Position numbers and translations under genes: made by a program
Notes under the pieces: model-generated
Seen by the model: only the letters and a program-made list of their open reading frames with translations
The model's database searches: none
Told to the model about the DNA's origin: nothing
Source of the DNA: Lepidonotus clava
Lineage: Eukaryota; Annelida; Polychaeta; Phyllodocida; Polynoidae
Length of the DNA: 64,000 bases
Assembly: GCA_936440205.1 (NCBI GenBank)
Contig: OW387146.1
Coordinates: 29,574,458 to 29,638,457 of the forward strand
Direction of reading: 5' to 3'
Shown here: positions 43,801 through 54,991 of the stretch, in pieces
How positions within the stretch are numbered: the stretch's first letter is position 1
Layout of the letters: each line of letters starts with the position of its first letter

Positions 43801-46800
43801 AAACACAAAGGAAAAAACGAAAATCCTAAAAATGATAAAATTCACTAAGTTGTTATCAAAGTTAAATAGCATTAGACTTTAATTAACATATGTGGACAAT
43901 ATAGTTGAGTAAATAAGGTTTTGTTAGAAGTGTGAATACACTCTCAGAGCTTATCTCACAGGGCTGTGATGTCATCTAGGCTCTCAGTCACAGGGGTCTG
44001 TGTGTGCAGTCAACCATAGCAATAGCCTTATCAGCTTGCCCTACATGTGTGAAAGAGCCTAGATGACGTCACATGCACTCAGTAGAAGCCACTTTACAAA
44101 ATAATGTTTAGACATAAATTGTTTCCCATATTTATGATTTATTTGAATTTATTTTTATAGATATGTTTCATAGAACATGTATTCAACGTTATGTAAAAAT
44201 TAAAATTGCCTTTGCTGTTCTCCTTTAAGCTTTCGGGAATTTGAATGCTAGGGATACCATTAAATCTAGACACCCTGTCATCTGATTATCGTTCTGTGTT
44301 ACTATCCACGAGACAGCTTTAGAAATGGCATATTGGTCTTAGAAGCACTTTACCTTAATTGCGCAATGTTTGCAAAGATATTACGAAGTAACAGTGTGTG
44401 ACATTGATTTAAGCTATACAAAAAGGAAGAGAAAAAAGTCCTATCATTGATGAGAGAGATAATTCAATTCTTTTATCTCCATGGTGACAACTACATACAT
44501 GTATATAATATTTTTCTTTAATCAACAATATTCGAAGTAGGTTGATAAAATTCACCGCTAAGAATTTTAAAAAAGAACTGCTGACAGTTTTATAAAATAT
44601 AAGGAACTACTAACAGTTTGCCTACAAATTATGACGCAGATCTGTTTATAAAAGATATAACTTCCAAAAGATAAAAAAAAACTAAATTAATTGACACACT
44701 TTATACATTTTAACCCAAACAAGACACAGCGGGCTGTTTTATGGTTGAGATTCATATAAAAAAACGTTCTGACTTTCCTTCCATCTCCCCTTACAGGAGC
44801 AGGGCGATAATATAGAGTTTGAGGCGTGCAGTGCGGGCATATACGTGGCCATCTCGTCCCCACGTACGGAGACGTTCCCCGCCCCCGCCATGGGCTGTCT
44901 GTACGCCGCCAAACTCTCCAAGCAGATCTCCGTTAGGTTCCCCAAGAAGGCCACGGACATCGACATGACCTGCGACCTACAGGTACGTCCACGGACACGT
45001 CTATGTCTAGATACGCCATGCTTACATACACGTCTACATAATATATGCGTTTGGTCTTCGTACATGTGTACATACATCGCTATATACATCGCTATTAAAT
45101 TTCATCAGTCGCAGATTTAGGGGGCGTGCGCCCCCCCCCCCCTTCCTATTTTTGGCCATATTTTTCTTTCAATGTTATATTCTCGGAAAGTTTGCGATTG
45201 GATGCCCTCTCCGAATCCGCCCCTGTCTACATGCATGTCTACATACATATCTATTTACGATAAATGTTTATCTACACATACGTTCATGTCTACATGCATG
45301 TATAGATATGCATGTGAGTGGATACATGCATGTCTATGTGCATGTGCACGTGTCTATTCACCCACGCATCCATATCTGCATACAATTCTACATAATTTAC
45401 ACGTTTACTCATTAAAAAAAGATATATATATATATAGAGATATATATATATATATATATATGTATACATCTTTGGGACATAACTTTATTCGGAGGGAAAG
45501 GTGACTCAAAGTCTTTTAGTCTTTGCCAGAAGTTCTCAGAATACTTCTTTTTTTGACATAAAAGACAAACTACCAACTTGATGAAAAAAAAGAATTGATA
45601 CACTTCCCTACATGTGAATATTGTGAAGATAATGTGTAAAATCTGATAACCCTTTGCCTGCCCCTCCCAGATCCTGCCCATGAACCGGGCGGTACTGGTC
45701 GAGTTACGGCGCGAGTACCCCCACGACATGATCGACCTCGTCACCGCCTCCGACTTCTTCGACGTCCGCCCCAGCGTCCAAAAAGAGTTCCGGCGTCCCA
45801 TCACCGTCAAACTGCCGCTCCCTCCGCTAGACGAAGAGGACGTAAGACAGTGCTTTATGATTTGTGGTTATCATTGTTTGAGCTTATATAGGGGATCGAT
45901 CTTGTCCAGTTTATCACCGGGTTATGCTACACAAAATGAGCATGAATTCCGACTTCTGCTGTGATCCATATCTATTCTATTAGCCTTCATGGTCATTTTA
46001 ATATAATGATAGAATATCATTAAACATAACATAATTATTATTATTATTATTATAGATTATTTTTCTCCATGTACAGAACCTAATCCAAAATAATGGAAAT
46101 AATGTTTGGAAATAATAGTTGTTGATTTTATTGTATGAATTTATCATATAGATTTGCACCTATATATATACCTTTCTTTCTTCGATCCGGCACTCAAGTG
46201 TCAGATATTGCCGTCCAAAACAACCTGTACAGAAGGACCATTAACTTATCTAGTTGTGTATAGCCTATTAAACTCAATTGCATATGATTTGCATATGCTA
46301 GTTCCCGGCCGACGACATGGCGGTGATGCAGCTGACCAAGGACGGCTGGCAACCAGTGGAGACAACGTTAAAGTTCACAAAGGCCACGGTCAGCTTCGAC
46401 ACGAGGACACTGTCAAGGTACATATATATTTGAGCCCCCCCCCCCCCACCAACACCCCCACCCGCAACACCAGTAAGACTATTAACAACATGGGAGGATC
46501 CAGAGATTTGAAAAGGGGTGGCGCCCCCTTGTACGATTTTCAACTGCTAGCCTCTGGAAAAAAGTGTTGCTATACAGGGGCGGATCCAGCTGGGGTGTGG
46601 GCAGTGGGGTTGGGGGGTGGTTCAGGGTGTCTTGACCCCCTTTCCCTTTTGTTGGACACGTTAACTGGGCAAGGAAGAAAACATGTCGGGCCCGTGCCTG
46701 TGCATGCACGTGCTCTATTTGTATCTAGTCTAGGCCTATAATAACCTTCCCTCTTTTTCTATGGTGCACATGTGTCAGATCTTTAAAGTTGTGGCCATAA

Positions 46801-49800
46801 TTGTAAAAATAAATATGTTAGGCTGAATGACTGGGAGGCCCTTTTATCAGACCATGTGCGCTTAGATAAGATTTGGATTTACTCTCCTGATAGGTAGACT
46901 GGATATCACGTTTTCGAATAGGTGTTACCCTTTTAGAGGTTGTCCACGACATTCCACTAATATCGGGGAGGAAGTGCCCTTGACTTTGACGGAATACACA
47001 CAGTGTATATCTGTCTCTCTATCAGAGCGGAGATAACACATTCATTCAAAATTCAAATGTTCAGTGACTCCTTCCAGAGTGGGATTCCTGGATTCTCAAA
47101 GTATAGGCGATGAGAGTGGCTCTCTTTCTGAGGGCGCACCCTTTACATGAGAAAATAATAAAGGACTGTCACCTCCAAATAACTTTAATCTAATGACGTG
47201 TCTGATTGGACACATAGTAAAAGCCATTAACCTAAAATGGTTAACTGTTACGATTGGGCTAGGGAACTCGTACAATCGTATGAATTGTTGATGTCTTTTT
47301 CCCCTATACTATATTTTGTGTGGTTACTTTGCATACATACCTTTGCTCGATATTATCAACAGAAAAATAGTAGAACATGTTTTTATTAAGAGAAATGTAA
47401 GTCTTAACCTCCATATTCTGTGATTCTAGGTACTGTGTGGCCCTATCACGACCCCAAAGAAAAAAGCGTCTTAAAGAGGCGTTTCGGCACATAGAGCGAG
47501 AGAACCCTGTCACCAGAGGTCAACTCCTGACCTTCCTACACATCCAGGAGAAAACCTGGACGCTCTGGTTTGAGTGTGCCCGGAACGACATCGTGGAGGA
47601 TGTCATTGACAAGCGGCAAAAACAGGGCTTTAGACGCGTCAAAATCGCTGAAAAGCCACAAGAACCGGAGACAACCGGGCAACGCCGCAATTGGCGATCC
47701 CGCAGTAAGCCTGTAAAAGAAGAACATAAAACTGAGCGCACCGATATCGACTTGGTTAATGGGGAAAAGCTAGAGCTGGACATTGGGGGCGATTTACGAG
47801 TGTGCGAGGATGATTCGGGAAAGGGATTTACGGGGATTCACTACCACGACCGCCTGCCCGAGAACTACAGGAAGTTCCTTGTGGAGCCAACAAAGCCGCA
47901 GAAAGACGATTACCGGGCATTGTCCGCCACAGTGCGATGCTTTAGTGAACAGGTTGATGAAGAGGGCCAAACAACAAGGAAGTGTGTTCGGACATTTGAC
48001 GTCGAGATCGAGGAGGAAGCTGTGCGGGCGTTCTTCTGGGTCGAACCAGAGCCAGAACCAGAACCTGAAGTTAAAAAGGAAGAGGTAGGTCATTTACTTA
48101 ACACAACTCCCTACATTCTACTGTTGTTTGTGGAGTTACATGCTACACTGTCCAACACCCTAATTATTTCCCTTGATTGATTTATATTGAAAACAGTATT
48201 AGCACATAGGCAGTGAAAATAGGACATATTAAAAGAATTAGCCGTAATTTAAAGCTTGTGAAATAGTTTAAACTAACAATGAAATCTATGTTTGAACATC
48301 TCTTGAATAGACAATTAACTTCATTCCTGTTAAACAGTATATAATATGAAGATTAGACGTTTAGAGTTGATAGACCATAGACTTTTAGCTTCCATGTATT
48401 TTTGTGTCTCGTGTATGTGAGAGTATATACCGTTGCCGTCTGGAGAGCGTCCACCAGTCCGTGTAACCCCGACGTTTGGCCCGCTTCCACCGCGCAGTGT
48501 ACAACCATAAAACACTTTTTACGTTGGCCGAGGCCAGGCTTTGTTTCACAGTCACAGAAAAGGAAAAGATCTCAGTAAGAACTCTCCACGAAGATATCCA
48601 TATTTAAGGCGCCCTTTATGTTAGTCCCTTCTGACCCAGATTAGCCCCTATATAATTACCTTTATGTCAGGTGTTTCACTGTAGTAAAAACGGGTTGATT
48701 TAATCAGAGGAATAGACATTTGATTAACTGTAAAGACAATCTCATTTCAAATCAGCAAATCATAAGACTTATCAAATCTACAATTGAAGCACAACTTGGA
48801 TATGAAATTTCAAACTATTCCTGTATATCCTCACCAAAATGTATGTACGCTGATATTTTAGTTGTTAAAAAAGAACTGTAAAACGACTTTTAGGAATGTT
48901 ACCTGTAGATAAATTCATGATAATTACATGGGAAACATGTCTGCCATAATGAACCGGTCGAAAATCAATAGATGGGTTGTTCTACCATGAATTAATAAAA
49001 AGCCTACAGAGGCTTTTAGAAAAGAGAGATGGAAAAATCAATTTTGGGCATAGTTCATGTTCAATCCAGTCCTCGTTATTGAACGTTCAATATGAAGAAG
49101 GGAATAGTCCTCTAATAAATTTCTGATTTGATATTTTAGACCTTCTTATCTATTTTTACTACCTTATGCTATGCAATAGAATTGAAGCTCCAGGAAAGAA
49201 ATACCAAAACTATGGGACACTAAAAGGGGAGATGAAGAATTTAAGAGGTTAAAAACATTAAAAGACAAATTGAGAGGGCACGAGAAGATAATGAAAAATT
49301 TATGTAAATTGTCAAATAAAAATTGTAACCGAGGATAAGAACCAATGTTGTCAAATAAATAGATCTATTTTTATAAAATCTTGAAATCCGTGAAAAGCCC
49401 CATAGAGTGGGTCCCTTGCTGTGACTGTGACCGGGGTCCTGTGCTGTGAGTGCGGCGTGCTGTGACTCGTGTATTAATCATGTGCTGTTGGCTTTGTTTG
49501 TTCCCTCAGCCTGTCCGCATCCCCACGGCCACAGTGGTTCAGGTACACCGACACCTTCATCACTAAGCCTGCATTCCACTGTCTGATTCTACCTCCCATT
49601 TACACAATATGGCAGGGGGAATATTGGTCAATCAATTTATAATTATATCAATAGAACGGGGGTTTAGTTCCCTTCTCCATGCCACATATAGCCGGTGAAA
49701 AATAATCAATTACCAAAATTCCGACTGTCTGAATCACCTAGTGGAATACAGGCCTACCTCTGTCATGTCTTCTATGTTGTCTCTACTACCTCTAACAGCT

Positions 49801-52800
49801 ATATGCAACTATCCGATTTTTACTTGCGATTCAGGAAATTATATAAGGGTAGGGACCCATTACAGCCATGTTATGTATCATTAGAAGGGATGTTGAATTC
49901 CCTCTCAAATGGTATGCAGCATGCACATGTTCCTCTAAGATTATTAATGTAAAGTATCTTATTTTCGCTATTCTAAATCGGATAGTGATACACTCCTAAC
50001 ATTCTCTGCCGATGTGCGGATCCAGGATTTATGAAAGAGAGGAGGGGGTTATTATGTTGGATAAGTGCTAACACCTTCTCTCTTCCCACGGATGCGACTT
50101 TCCCGCCTTCTTGTGTAGATTAAGTAACAACCCAAAAATAAAGGAATTTAGCTCAGAACCCCTTAGAAGCCGCCCCTGGATCCGCCCCTGGCTGCCTCCG
50201 TCCTATGATCAAACAGGGCACATGATGTCAGAAAGTCAATAATCCGGAAAGGACATCATATTTCTAATCAGTTGAGGTCTTGACAATTAAACAGCTGGTT
50301 ACTGACCATTTCGGGTTGCCTAGCGAGGATACTTGGTTCTCGGTGTCCCTGCAGGCATAAGCAAAAGGTTAATCATAATTGTATCATTACTGAGAAGTTT
50401 ATTGCTTCTATTTGACCTTGATTTTCCTTCTTTCGGGCCATTTTCCAGGAATAGGCAAAATTCCATATCTCTGTGGTATCCCAATGCTATTGAGGATACC
50501 TGAAAGATAGGATGCCTTCCTCATTATAAACGATAGGCCCTATAAGCGTTTGGATTCACATGTCATATTTCAATGCTAATTTTGCCTTAGTTAATTCATT
50601 TTCTATCTATCATTATTTTGAGAATCTATGTAAATATTCCTGATTTATATCCTTCCGGTTATAAACCATGTCGTCGTGGCTATTACATGAAATAGTATTA
50701 TTACCTAGCTAGTCTGCTCAAAGTCTATTTGTTCAAGACCAAATATGCTCCTCGTCTACATATATATCTTCTTTCTAATTGTTACCAAATAGTCATAAGA
50801 AAATGATTAAACTGCAAAGTATTATCATTTAAAACAAATAACCATTTAAAGAATATCTATTTTTTAAATTTGTTACTGAGTCATTGGTTCAAAATTATTG
50901 ACCCAAAACACTCTAAAAAAATCATTTTCTATCAATTTACTGTTTTTTTTAATCGATCCACAATCCATTTTTATTCTGCACTGCTAACCAGACCTATTGC
51001 TCACTACCTAACGTACCACTGGTCAAGTAATACAAGGGAAATGGTTCTTAATCATGAAAATGTTTATGTATATCTATAATGGTTGCATACCGTCAACCAT
51101 TCTTAAATGCGATTATGCTTCATATTATGCTACTGCTGCATGAAAAATATATATTTGGAAAAGTTAGATACCGTCTAAAACAATTAACTTCAACTGTTCA
51201 TATCATGAAAGGAAACGTATGCCCATGCATGTGTAATTGTTTTTGGATTATTTTAAAGAAATAAGGTGAATAGTTGTTGTATGTTCCATCTATGTGGAAA
51301 CAGGTACCCTACTATTCTTACTTTCGTCTGTCACCTCCAAAGTGACCGAAATTCAATAGTCTTTTTTTCCTGCTATTCTCTGTATATATTACTTCCAGTG
51401 AGTTTCTCATCATCTTCCATTGCTGATGTATATCTTTTGTATTGAAATACTTTCATGAGAAATCAAAGGAAGACAATATCAATGCGACATTGTGCACGTT
51501 TGTACCTGGAGACGTAGGTCAATATCACCAAGGGCAACATTCACTAGTATTAGCCACAGCATCCACAAAAAATAAAGATAAAAGAATTCGGCATTAACAC
51601 AAAATTATTATATACATTTTTTAAGTTTTTAAACAGTTAAGCAGATACATTAATTGTACAATCATCCGAGACAGATCCTCCCTATCCTCAATTCAGTGTA
51701 CCTTTCTTTTTGCCAATCACGGGCTCAATACACGTGTTTCACTGATTAGTGCCTGATCTCCCCCCCAGGTGGAGCCCGAGCCGGTGCCGGTGGCGGAGGT
51801 GGCCCCCAAGCCCACGGTACAACGCCCGCCTCCCATCTCCGCCTCCTTCCTCAGACTGACGCAACTCAAGAAACCCGCACGCCAAAGTAAGTTGTCCACA
51901 CTGTATTGATTATTTTCTAAAATATAGTCTATTCAATGATAATTGTGGTATCTCAGGCCATTGTTCTCTGCCTGCCAAAGTAAGTCGTGACCATTACACG
52001 GTTACTTTGTTGACCTCAGATTAAAGAAAAGCTTTATAAATATACACATAGATATCACATAATATGTATGTATAAAAATATGTATTTGTCTCTGCAGACT
52101 TTTCTGTCAAATAATGTAAGTGGTTATTACATCCATGATACTATTCTGATGGTTCATTGAACGCATATTGCTCCCTCATAAGGGCCAGAGACTTTGGGCC
52201 TTATTGTGCAAAAACAGTTGGTAAAGTTTTAGATTTCAGAAGATCATATTTATCTTACTTGAGATAGATATTGATTGCGGAACAATCGATAATGATAGTC
52301 AAGAAACAGCAGTTATAATGATATGCCCTGATTTTCTAGATCAATGGAGATGGGAGCTACCAATTGTAGGCCGCCCAAATAGCTTTCGCTTGGAGCTAGT
52401 TTCAGTATAGGTATCTTATTGTTTGACAGAAAATAAATAATCTTCACTTATACAACTGTAACTGTTTTACCTCTATGATATACTGGAGCTGTTGTAACTT
52501 CACATCTGCCACCCCTACGTACCATGACTTCAGCTTTAATTCAGCGTCAGTCTCCATCTGATCAGGTAGCTTACGAATTAAATAAACCAGATACAAGTAC
52601 TAATCCAGTGTCTATCTTCCTCTTGCAGTCATCAAGGAGTCTAAGGTGCTGACCGGGCGAAGTCTGATGACCTTGGCCCGGGAGGTCGAACAGGGCTTGA
52701 CCTTGGCCATTTACCTTGACCTTAACGACTCGACCATCACCGGTATGGGTTTCGACGCCCTGGCCAAGGGGCTCTCCCTTGTTGACATCACCTACCGCAT

Positions 52801-52969
52801 CCTGATGCTCTGGAAGCGGAAAACCGCCAAGATCAAGGACAAACAGGTTGACTTCCTGGTCAGGGCCCTCCAGGAGATGGGTCGGAACGACACGGCCGCA
52901 GTGGTACTGCAGAAACACAGAGAAAACGCCGAACTCACCCCAGAGTGCTTTGAAGTGCTCAATATATGA
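37422..52969 (+). CDS. DTHD1: host gene: ZU5 and death-domain protein, DTHD1-like, ten exons traced
   Basis: Joined exons (37422-37807, 41218-41428, 42729-42854, 44797-44982, 45671-45841, 46302-46417, 47430-48084, 49510-49542, 51769-51886, 52629-52969) give 2343 nt, about 780 aa plus stop, with every splice phase agreeing. Residues about 130-390 look like two successive ZU5-type beta domains (GGTFDLPFGGHMTIQP; later ISVRFPKKATDIDMTCDLQI). A charged helical middle and an EPEPEPE linker follow. The last exon is a death domain (SLMTLAREV, ITYRILMLWK, LVRALQEMGRNDTAAVVL). ZU5 plus a C-terminal death domain without ankyrin or leucine-rich repeats best fits DTHD1; other ZU5-death proteins (UNC5, PIDD) lack support. 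The true 5' end may lie further left. Role unknown; death domains mediate homotypic protein contacts. Confidence 0.75.
37808..41217 (+). other. intron, no other feature seen
   Basis: AT-rich. A short hairpin (GGTAAATGCG ... TATTTACC, about 38560-38590) and scattered simple repeats only. Confidence 0.5.
41218..41428 (+). CDS. exon 2: first ZU5-like segment
   Basis: Acceptor TTCTACAG|G at 41217; donor AAG|GTACGTACC at 41429, the first of a tandem donor array. Encodes MIAEVTPGKKGGTFDLPFGG through LGPNEKLLSEILLFSTSTK, the start of the ZU5-type fold. Ends in phase 0. Confidence 0.85.
41359..42340 (+). repeat. 12-copy tandem array of exon tail plus 5' splice site
   Basis: The last 58 nt of exon 2 (from GCTGGGACCC to CACCAAG) plus donor GTACGTACC and a C-run are repeated 12 times with period 76-86 bp. 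Exon tails end at 41428, 41506, 41589, 41674, 41760, 41843, 41928, 42009, 42092, 42175, 42252 and 42330; eleven keep GT and one reads GA. No acceptor separates them. The exon text CAAGTACCTCCCCCCGCTGG resembles the intron text GGTACGTACCTCTCCCCC, so slippage between these two sites can explain the origin. Copy 2 (+78 nt) and copy 4 (+246 nt) keep the reading frame open. Confidence 0.95.
42729..42854 (+). CDS. exon 3: ZU5-like segment
   Basis: Acceptor CCTTCAG|GCC; donor CGCAGT|GTATGT. Encodes ALKKPVNLKIPHYRDNFELC to WTRTDFKRS, 42 codons, phase 0 at both ends; the PVNLKIPHY strand is typical of ZU5 folds. Confidence 0.85.
42855..44796 (+). other. intron, no other feature seen
   Basis: AT-rich; the ORFs at 42873-43343 extend past exon 3 or are chance. 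No element ends recognised. Confidence 0.55.
44797..44982 (+). CDS. exon 4: end of first and start of second ZU5-like domain
   Basis: Acceptor TTACAG|GAG; donor CTACAG|GTACGT. Encodes EQGDNIEFEACSAGIYVAIS to DIDMTCDLQ, 62 codons, phase 0 at both ends. Confidence 0.88.
45106..45225. mobile_element. MITE-like relic in intron
   Basis: Left CAGTCGCAGATTTAGGGGGC and right CCGAATCCGCCCCTG are degenerate inverted repeats of the CAGGGGCGGAT type; about 120 bp with an internal C-run. No target duplication seen. Confidence 0.4.
45421..45462. repeat. (TA)n / GATATA microsatellite
   Basis: TA-rich run in the intron between exons 4 and 5, preceded by a degenerate CATG/CTACATA repeat (about 45000-45400). 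Confidence 0.9.
45671..45841 (+). CDS. exon 5: second ZU5-like domain
   Basis: Acceptor CCCTCCCAG|ATC; donor GAGGAC|GTAAGA. Encodes ILPMNRAVLVELRREYPHDM to LPLPPLDEED, 57 codons, phase 0 at both ends. Confidence 0.88.
46302..46417 (+). CDS. exon 6: second ZU5-like domain, C-terminal part
   Basis: Acceptor ATGCTAG|TTC; donor TCAAG|GTACAT, phase 2. Encodes FPADDMAVMQLTKDGWQPVE to FDTRTLS; the DGWQPVE turn suits the end of a ZU5 module. Splices in phase to exon 7 to give TLSRYCVALSRPQ. Confidence 0.88.
46418..47429 (+). other. intron with MITE-type end motif
   Basis: Contains a C-run (about 46435) and CAGGGGCGGATCCAGC at about 46576, the same end motif as the relics at 45106 and 50014, here without a clear partner. 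Nothing else recognised. Confidence 0.45.
47430..48084 (+). CDS. exon 7: large central exon
   Basis: Acceptor GATTCTAG|G; donor GAAGAG|GTAGGT. Encodes about 218 aa: helical, basic N-terminal part (RKKRLKEAFRHIERENPVTR), a Glu/Asp-rich middle, and a C-terminal EPEPEPEVKKEE linker. No domain recognised beyond the ZU5 end. Phase 0 out. Confidence 0.88.
48085..49509 (+). other. intron, no other feature seen
   Basis: AT-rich, no element or RNA gene recognised. Confidence 0.55.
49510..49542 (+). CDS. exon 8: 33-nt microexon
   Basis: Acceptor TTCCCTCAG; donor GGTTCAG|GTACAC. Encodes PVRIPTATVVQ, phase 0 at both ends, so it can be skipped without a frame change. Confidence 0.6.
50014..50190. mobile_element. 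MITE-like element in intron, about 177 bp
   Basis: Left GTGCGGATCCAGGATTTATG and right GGATCCGCCCCTG are inverted CAGGGGCGGATCCAGG-type ends. The right end carries the motif twice. Non-coding interior. hAT-type assignment is a guess. Confidence 0.45.
50191..51768 (+). other. intron, no other feature seen
   Basis: AT-rich, only short chance ORFs. Confidence 0.55.
51769..51886 (+). CDS. exon 9: Pro/Val-rich linker
   Basis: Acceptor CTCCCCCCCAG|GTG; donor CGCCAAA|GTAAGT, phase 1. Encodes VEPEPVPVAEVAPKPTVQRP to LTQLKKPARQ, a flexible linker ahead of the death domain. Confidence 0.85.
51887..52628 (+). other. intron, no other feature seen
   Basis: AT-rich. A weaker repeat of the exon 9 end (CTGCCAAAGTAAGT) lies at about 51971, possibly a decoy donor. 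Confidence 0.5.
52629..52969 (+). CDS. exon 10: death domain and stop
   Basis: Acceptor CTCTTGCAG|TC restores phase 1. Encodes IIKESKVLTGRSLMTLAREV to CFEVLNI and stop. The six-helix death-domain pattern is visible: LMTLAREV, LAIYLDLND, FDALAKGLS, ITYRILMLWKRK, VDFLVRALQEMGRNDTAAVV. Confidence 0.9.
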
Positions 52970-54991
52970 CATTAAAGTATATATACATATGTATATATAT
53001 CAAACAGAATGTATTGTATTATCATTATGATTGTGTGATATGAACAGATGGAAGCGATGGACAATCTTATGAATTTGCAGTTATAATTATTGGATGTCAC
53101 AGACACATAGATCAAAATCTGCTTTTGTTGGCAAGAAAAAGGGCATCATAGGACATTATAAAAATATGATTAGGGCAAGATATTTTTTTTTCTGCAATGC
53201 TCTAGCAGCAAGCTGTGGTGGTGTTGTTCCCTTTTGTTGAGGTAAAATATTTGAACAAAGTGTGAAAAGTTGCTTCAGCAAGTCCAGTTGGCTGGGGATT
53301 CGGTTGTTATCAGCTATGTAAAAGATACAACAAGGACTCTTATCTAGATTGTGGTCATCAACCACTGTGTTGAAGCTTCTTTCACTGGTACCTGCAGATG
53401 TATTGACAACCAACAGCCGGTATCAGACAACCCAAAAGGGTCATTGACCCCCATTTCAACATGCTCTAGACAATGTAAACTTATGTCCCGTATTATAATC
53501 AAGGTTATTCTTCAGTTGGTTTTGTTGGTTGACCTAGAACTAAGACAGTTCAAATTCCCGCCCTTCATGCCAGGCATGATAATTGTTAATAACCATGCAA
53601 TCAAAAGAAAATCAAACAAATGTGTAGAGATACAGTGTATGTCAAGTTTATATTTGTGTATCTCTATCTGTTAGTTCTGGGTTGAGTCTTTTATGTGAAG
53701 GGCTAAAAATCATTGGGCTTTTATAATTCTTTGTAATAAGTGAGTTTATTTATTTATTTAGAATATAGTGTAGTTATCAACTATTGATGTGTTCCACAGG
53801 TTGAACATAACAGGGACCCTATCTTATCAATTGCTTCGGTTAATTGGTCCAAATCAAGTGCTAGAACTATTATCTCATGGTTAGTAAATCTGACACAAAT
53901 TATAACGGAACATTTATCATTATACACCGATACGTGACGAAATAACCTATCCCGAAATATATTTGGCCAGATGTAATAATATTATATACAAGTATTAAGG
54001 TAGTTTATGTTTAGGTATAAGGTGACTTAATAGCTTCTCGTGAAATTACCATTGTATTGTTATAAACATGAAAAACGTTTACTGTTATTACACAAAGACC
54101 ATTCATATACGATGAATCAAACTCAAGTAATAGAATAACTATTTGTGTTGCCTTTGGAAAGACCTCTGTTAGTTGAAAATCTACAGGCCTATATAAAGCT
54201 AACTGTATCTTATATATTGGCAATATCAAGGAGTAACAGTCTCTTGGTTTTGTTGAGGGGGTCATTGGAACCTTCAAGTAAGCATTCCTGTCACAATTGA
54301 AGAAATAACAATTATAATCAGAGGATGTGTTCTAAAATCCGTTTTTCCTATCCTTGTTTTTTTCTATGTTGCTACAGTTATACACTATCAAATAAACGTT
54401 ATTGTTGTCACTTGTGGAACAAAAGTACTTGCAATAAGATAAAAACTATAGTATTATTAAAGGTAGTCTTCTTCATTTTCACTTTATTACAATAATGATA
54501 AATAACAAGTATCTCTATTTCAGAATGACTTGTCCCGCAGGACAAAAGTGTGGGTCGATAGGCCGCAAATTAACAAAGCTGGTCACAATAATAAGCTCCT
54601 TCATAAGACAGATTAAAATTGCATTTTTCCTGTATAAAATCTGCGTTATTTTACAAGTAATCTAGAAAAAACTCATAATTTGTTATTCTAAGTGTTACTC
54701 GTCTGTGATAACTACTTCGTACTTCAGTTAATAAAAAACTGTGGAAATGTTTTCTTGTGTCATACGTCTTACATGACTGATGAAAGTTTAACTGGAACAC
54801 ACATTTGTGACAACTGTGTGCTGTAGAGCTTTGTTTATTCTATCAAAATAAAACTCAATGAATCATAATGAACAGTAATAATTTATTTGGATATTTCATA
54901 AATCACGATAAGTATCATGTCTGCAGTAGAAACACGATGCCTGTATTTTGGTTGTGTGTGTTTTATCCTTGATACCAACACAGGGTATCTA
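52970..54991 (+). other. 3' UTR and downstream flank of the death-domain gene
   Basis: AT-rich. ATTAAA occurs right after the stop (52973) and AATAAA-type hexamers near 54391 and 54848; which is used for polyadenylation cannot be told from sequence alone. No further gene seen. Confidence 0.45.
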
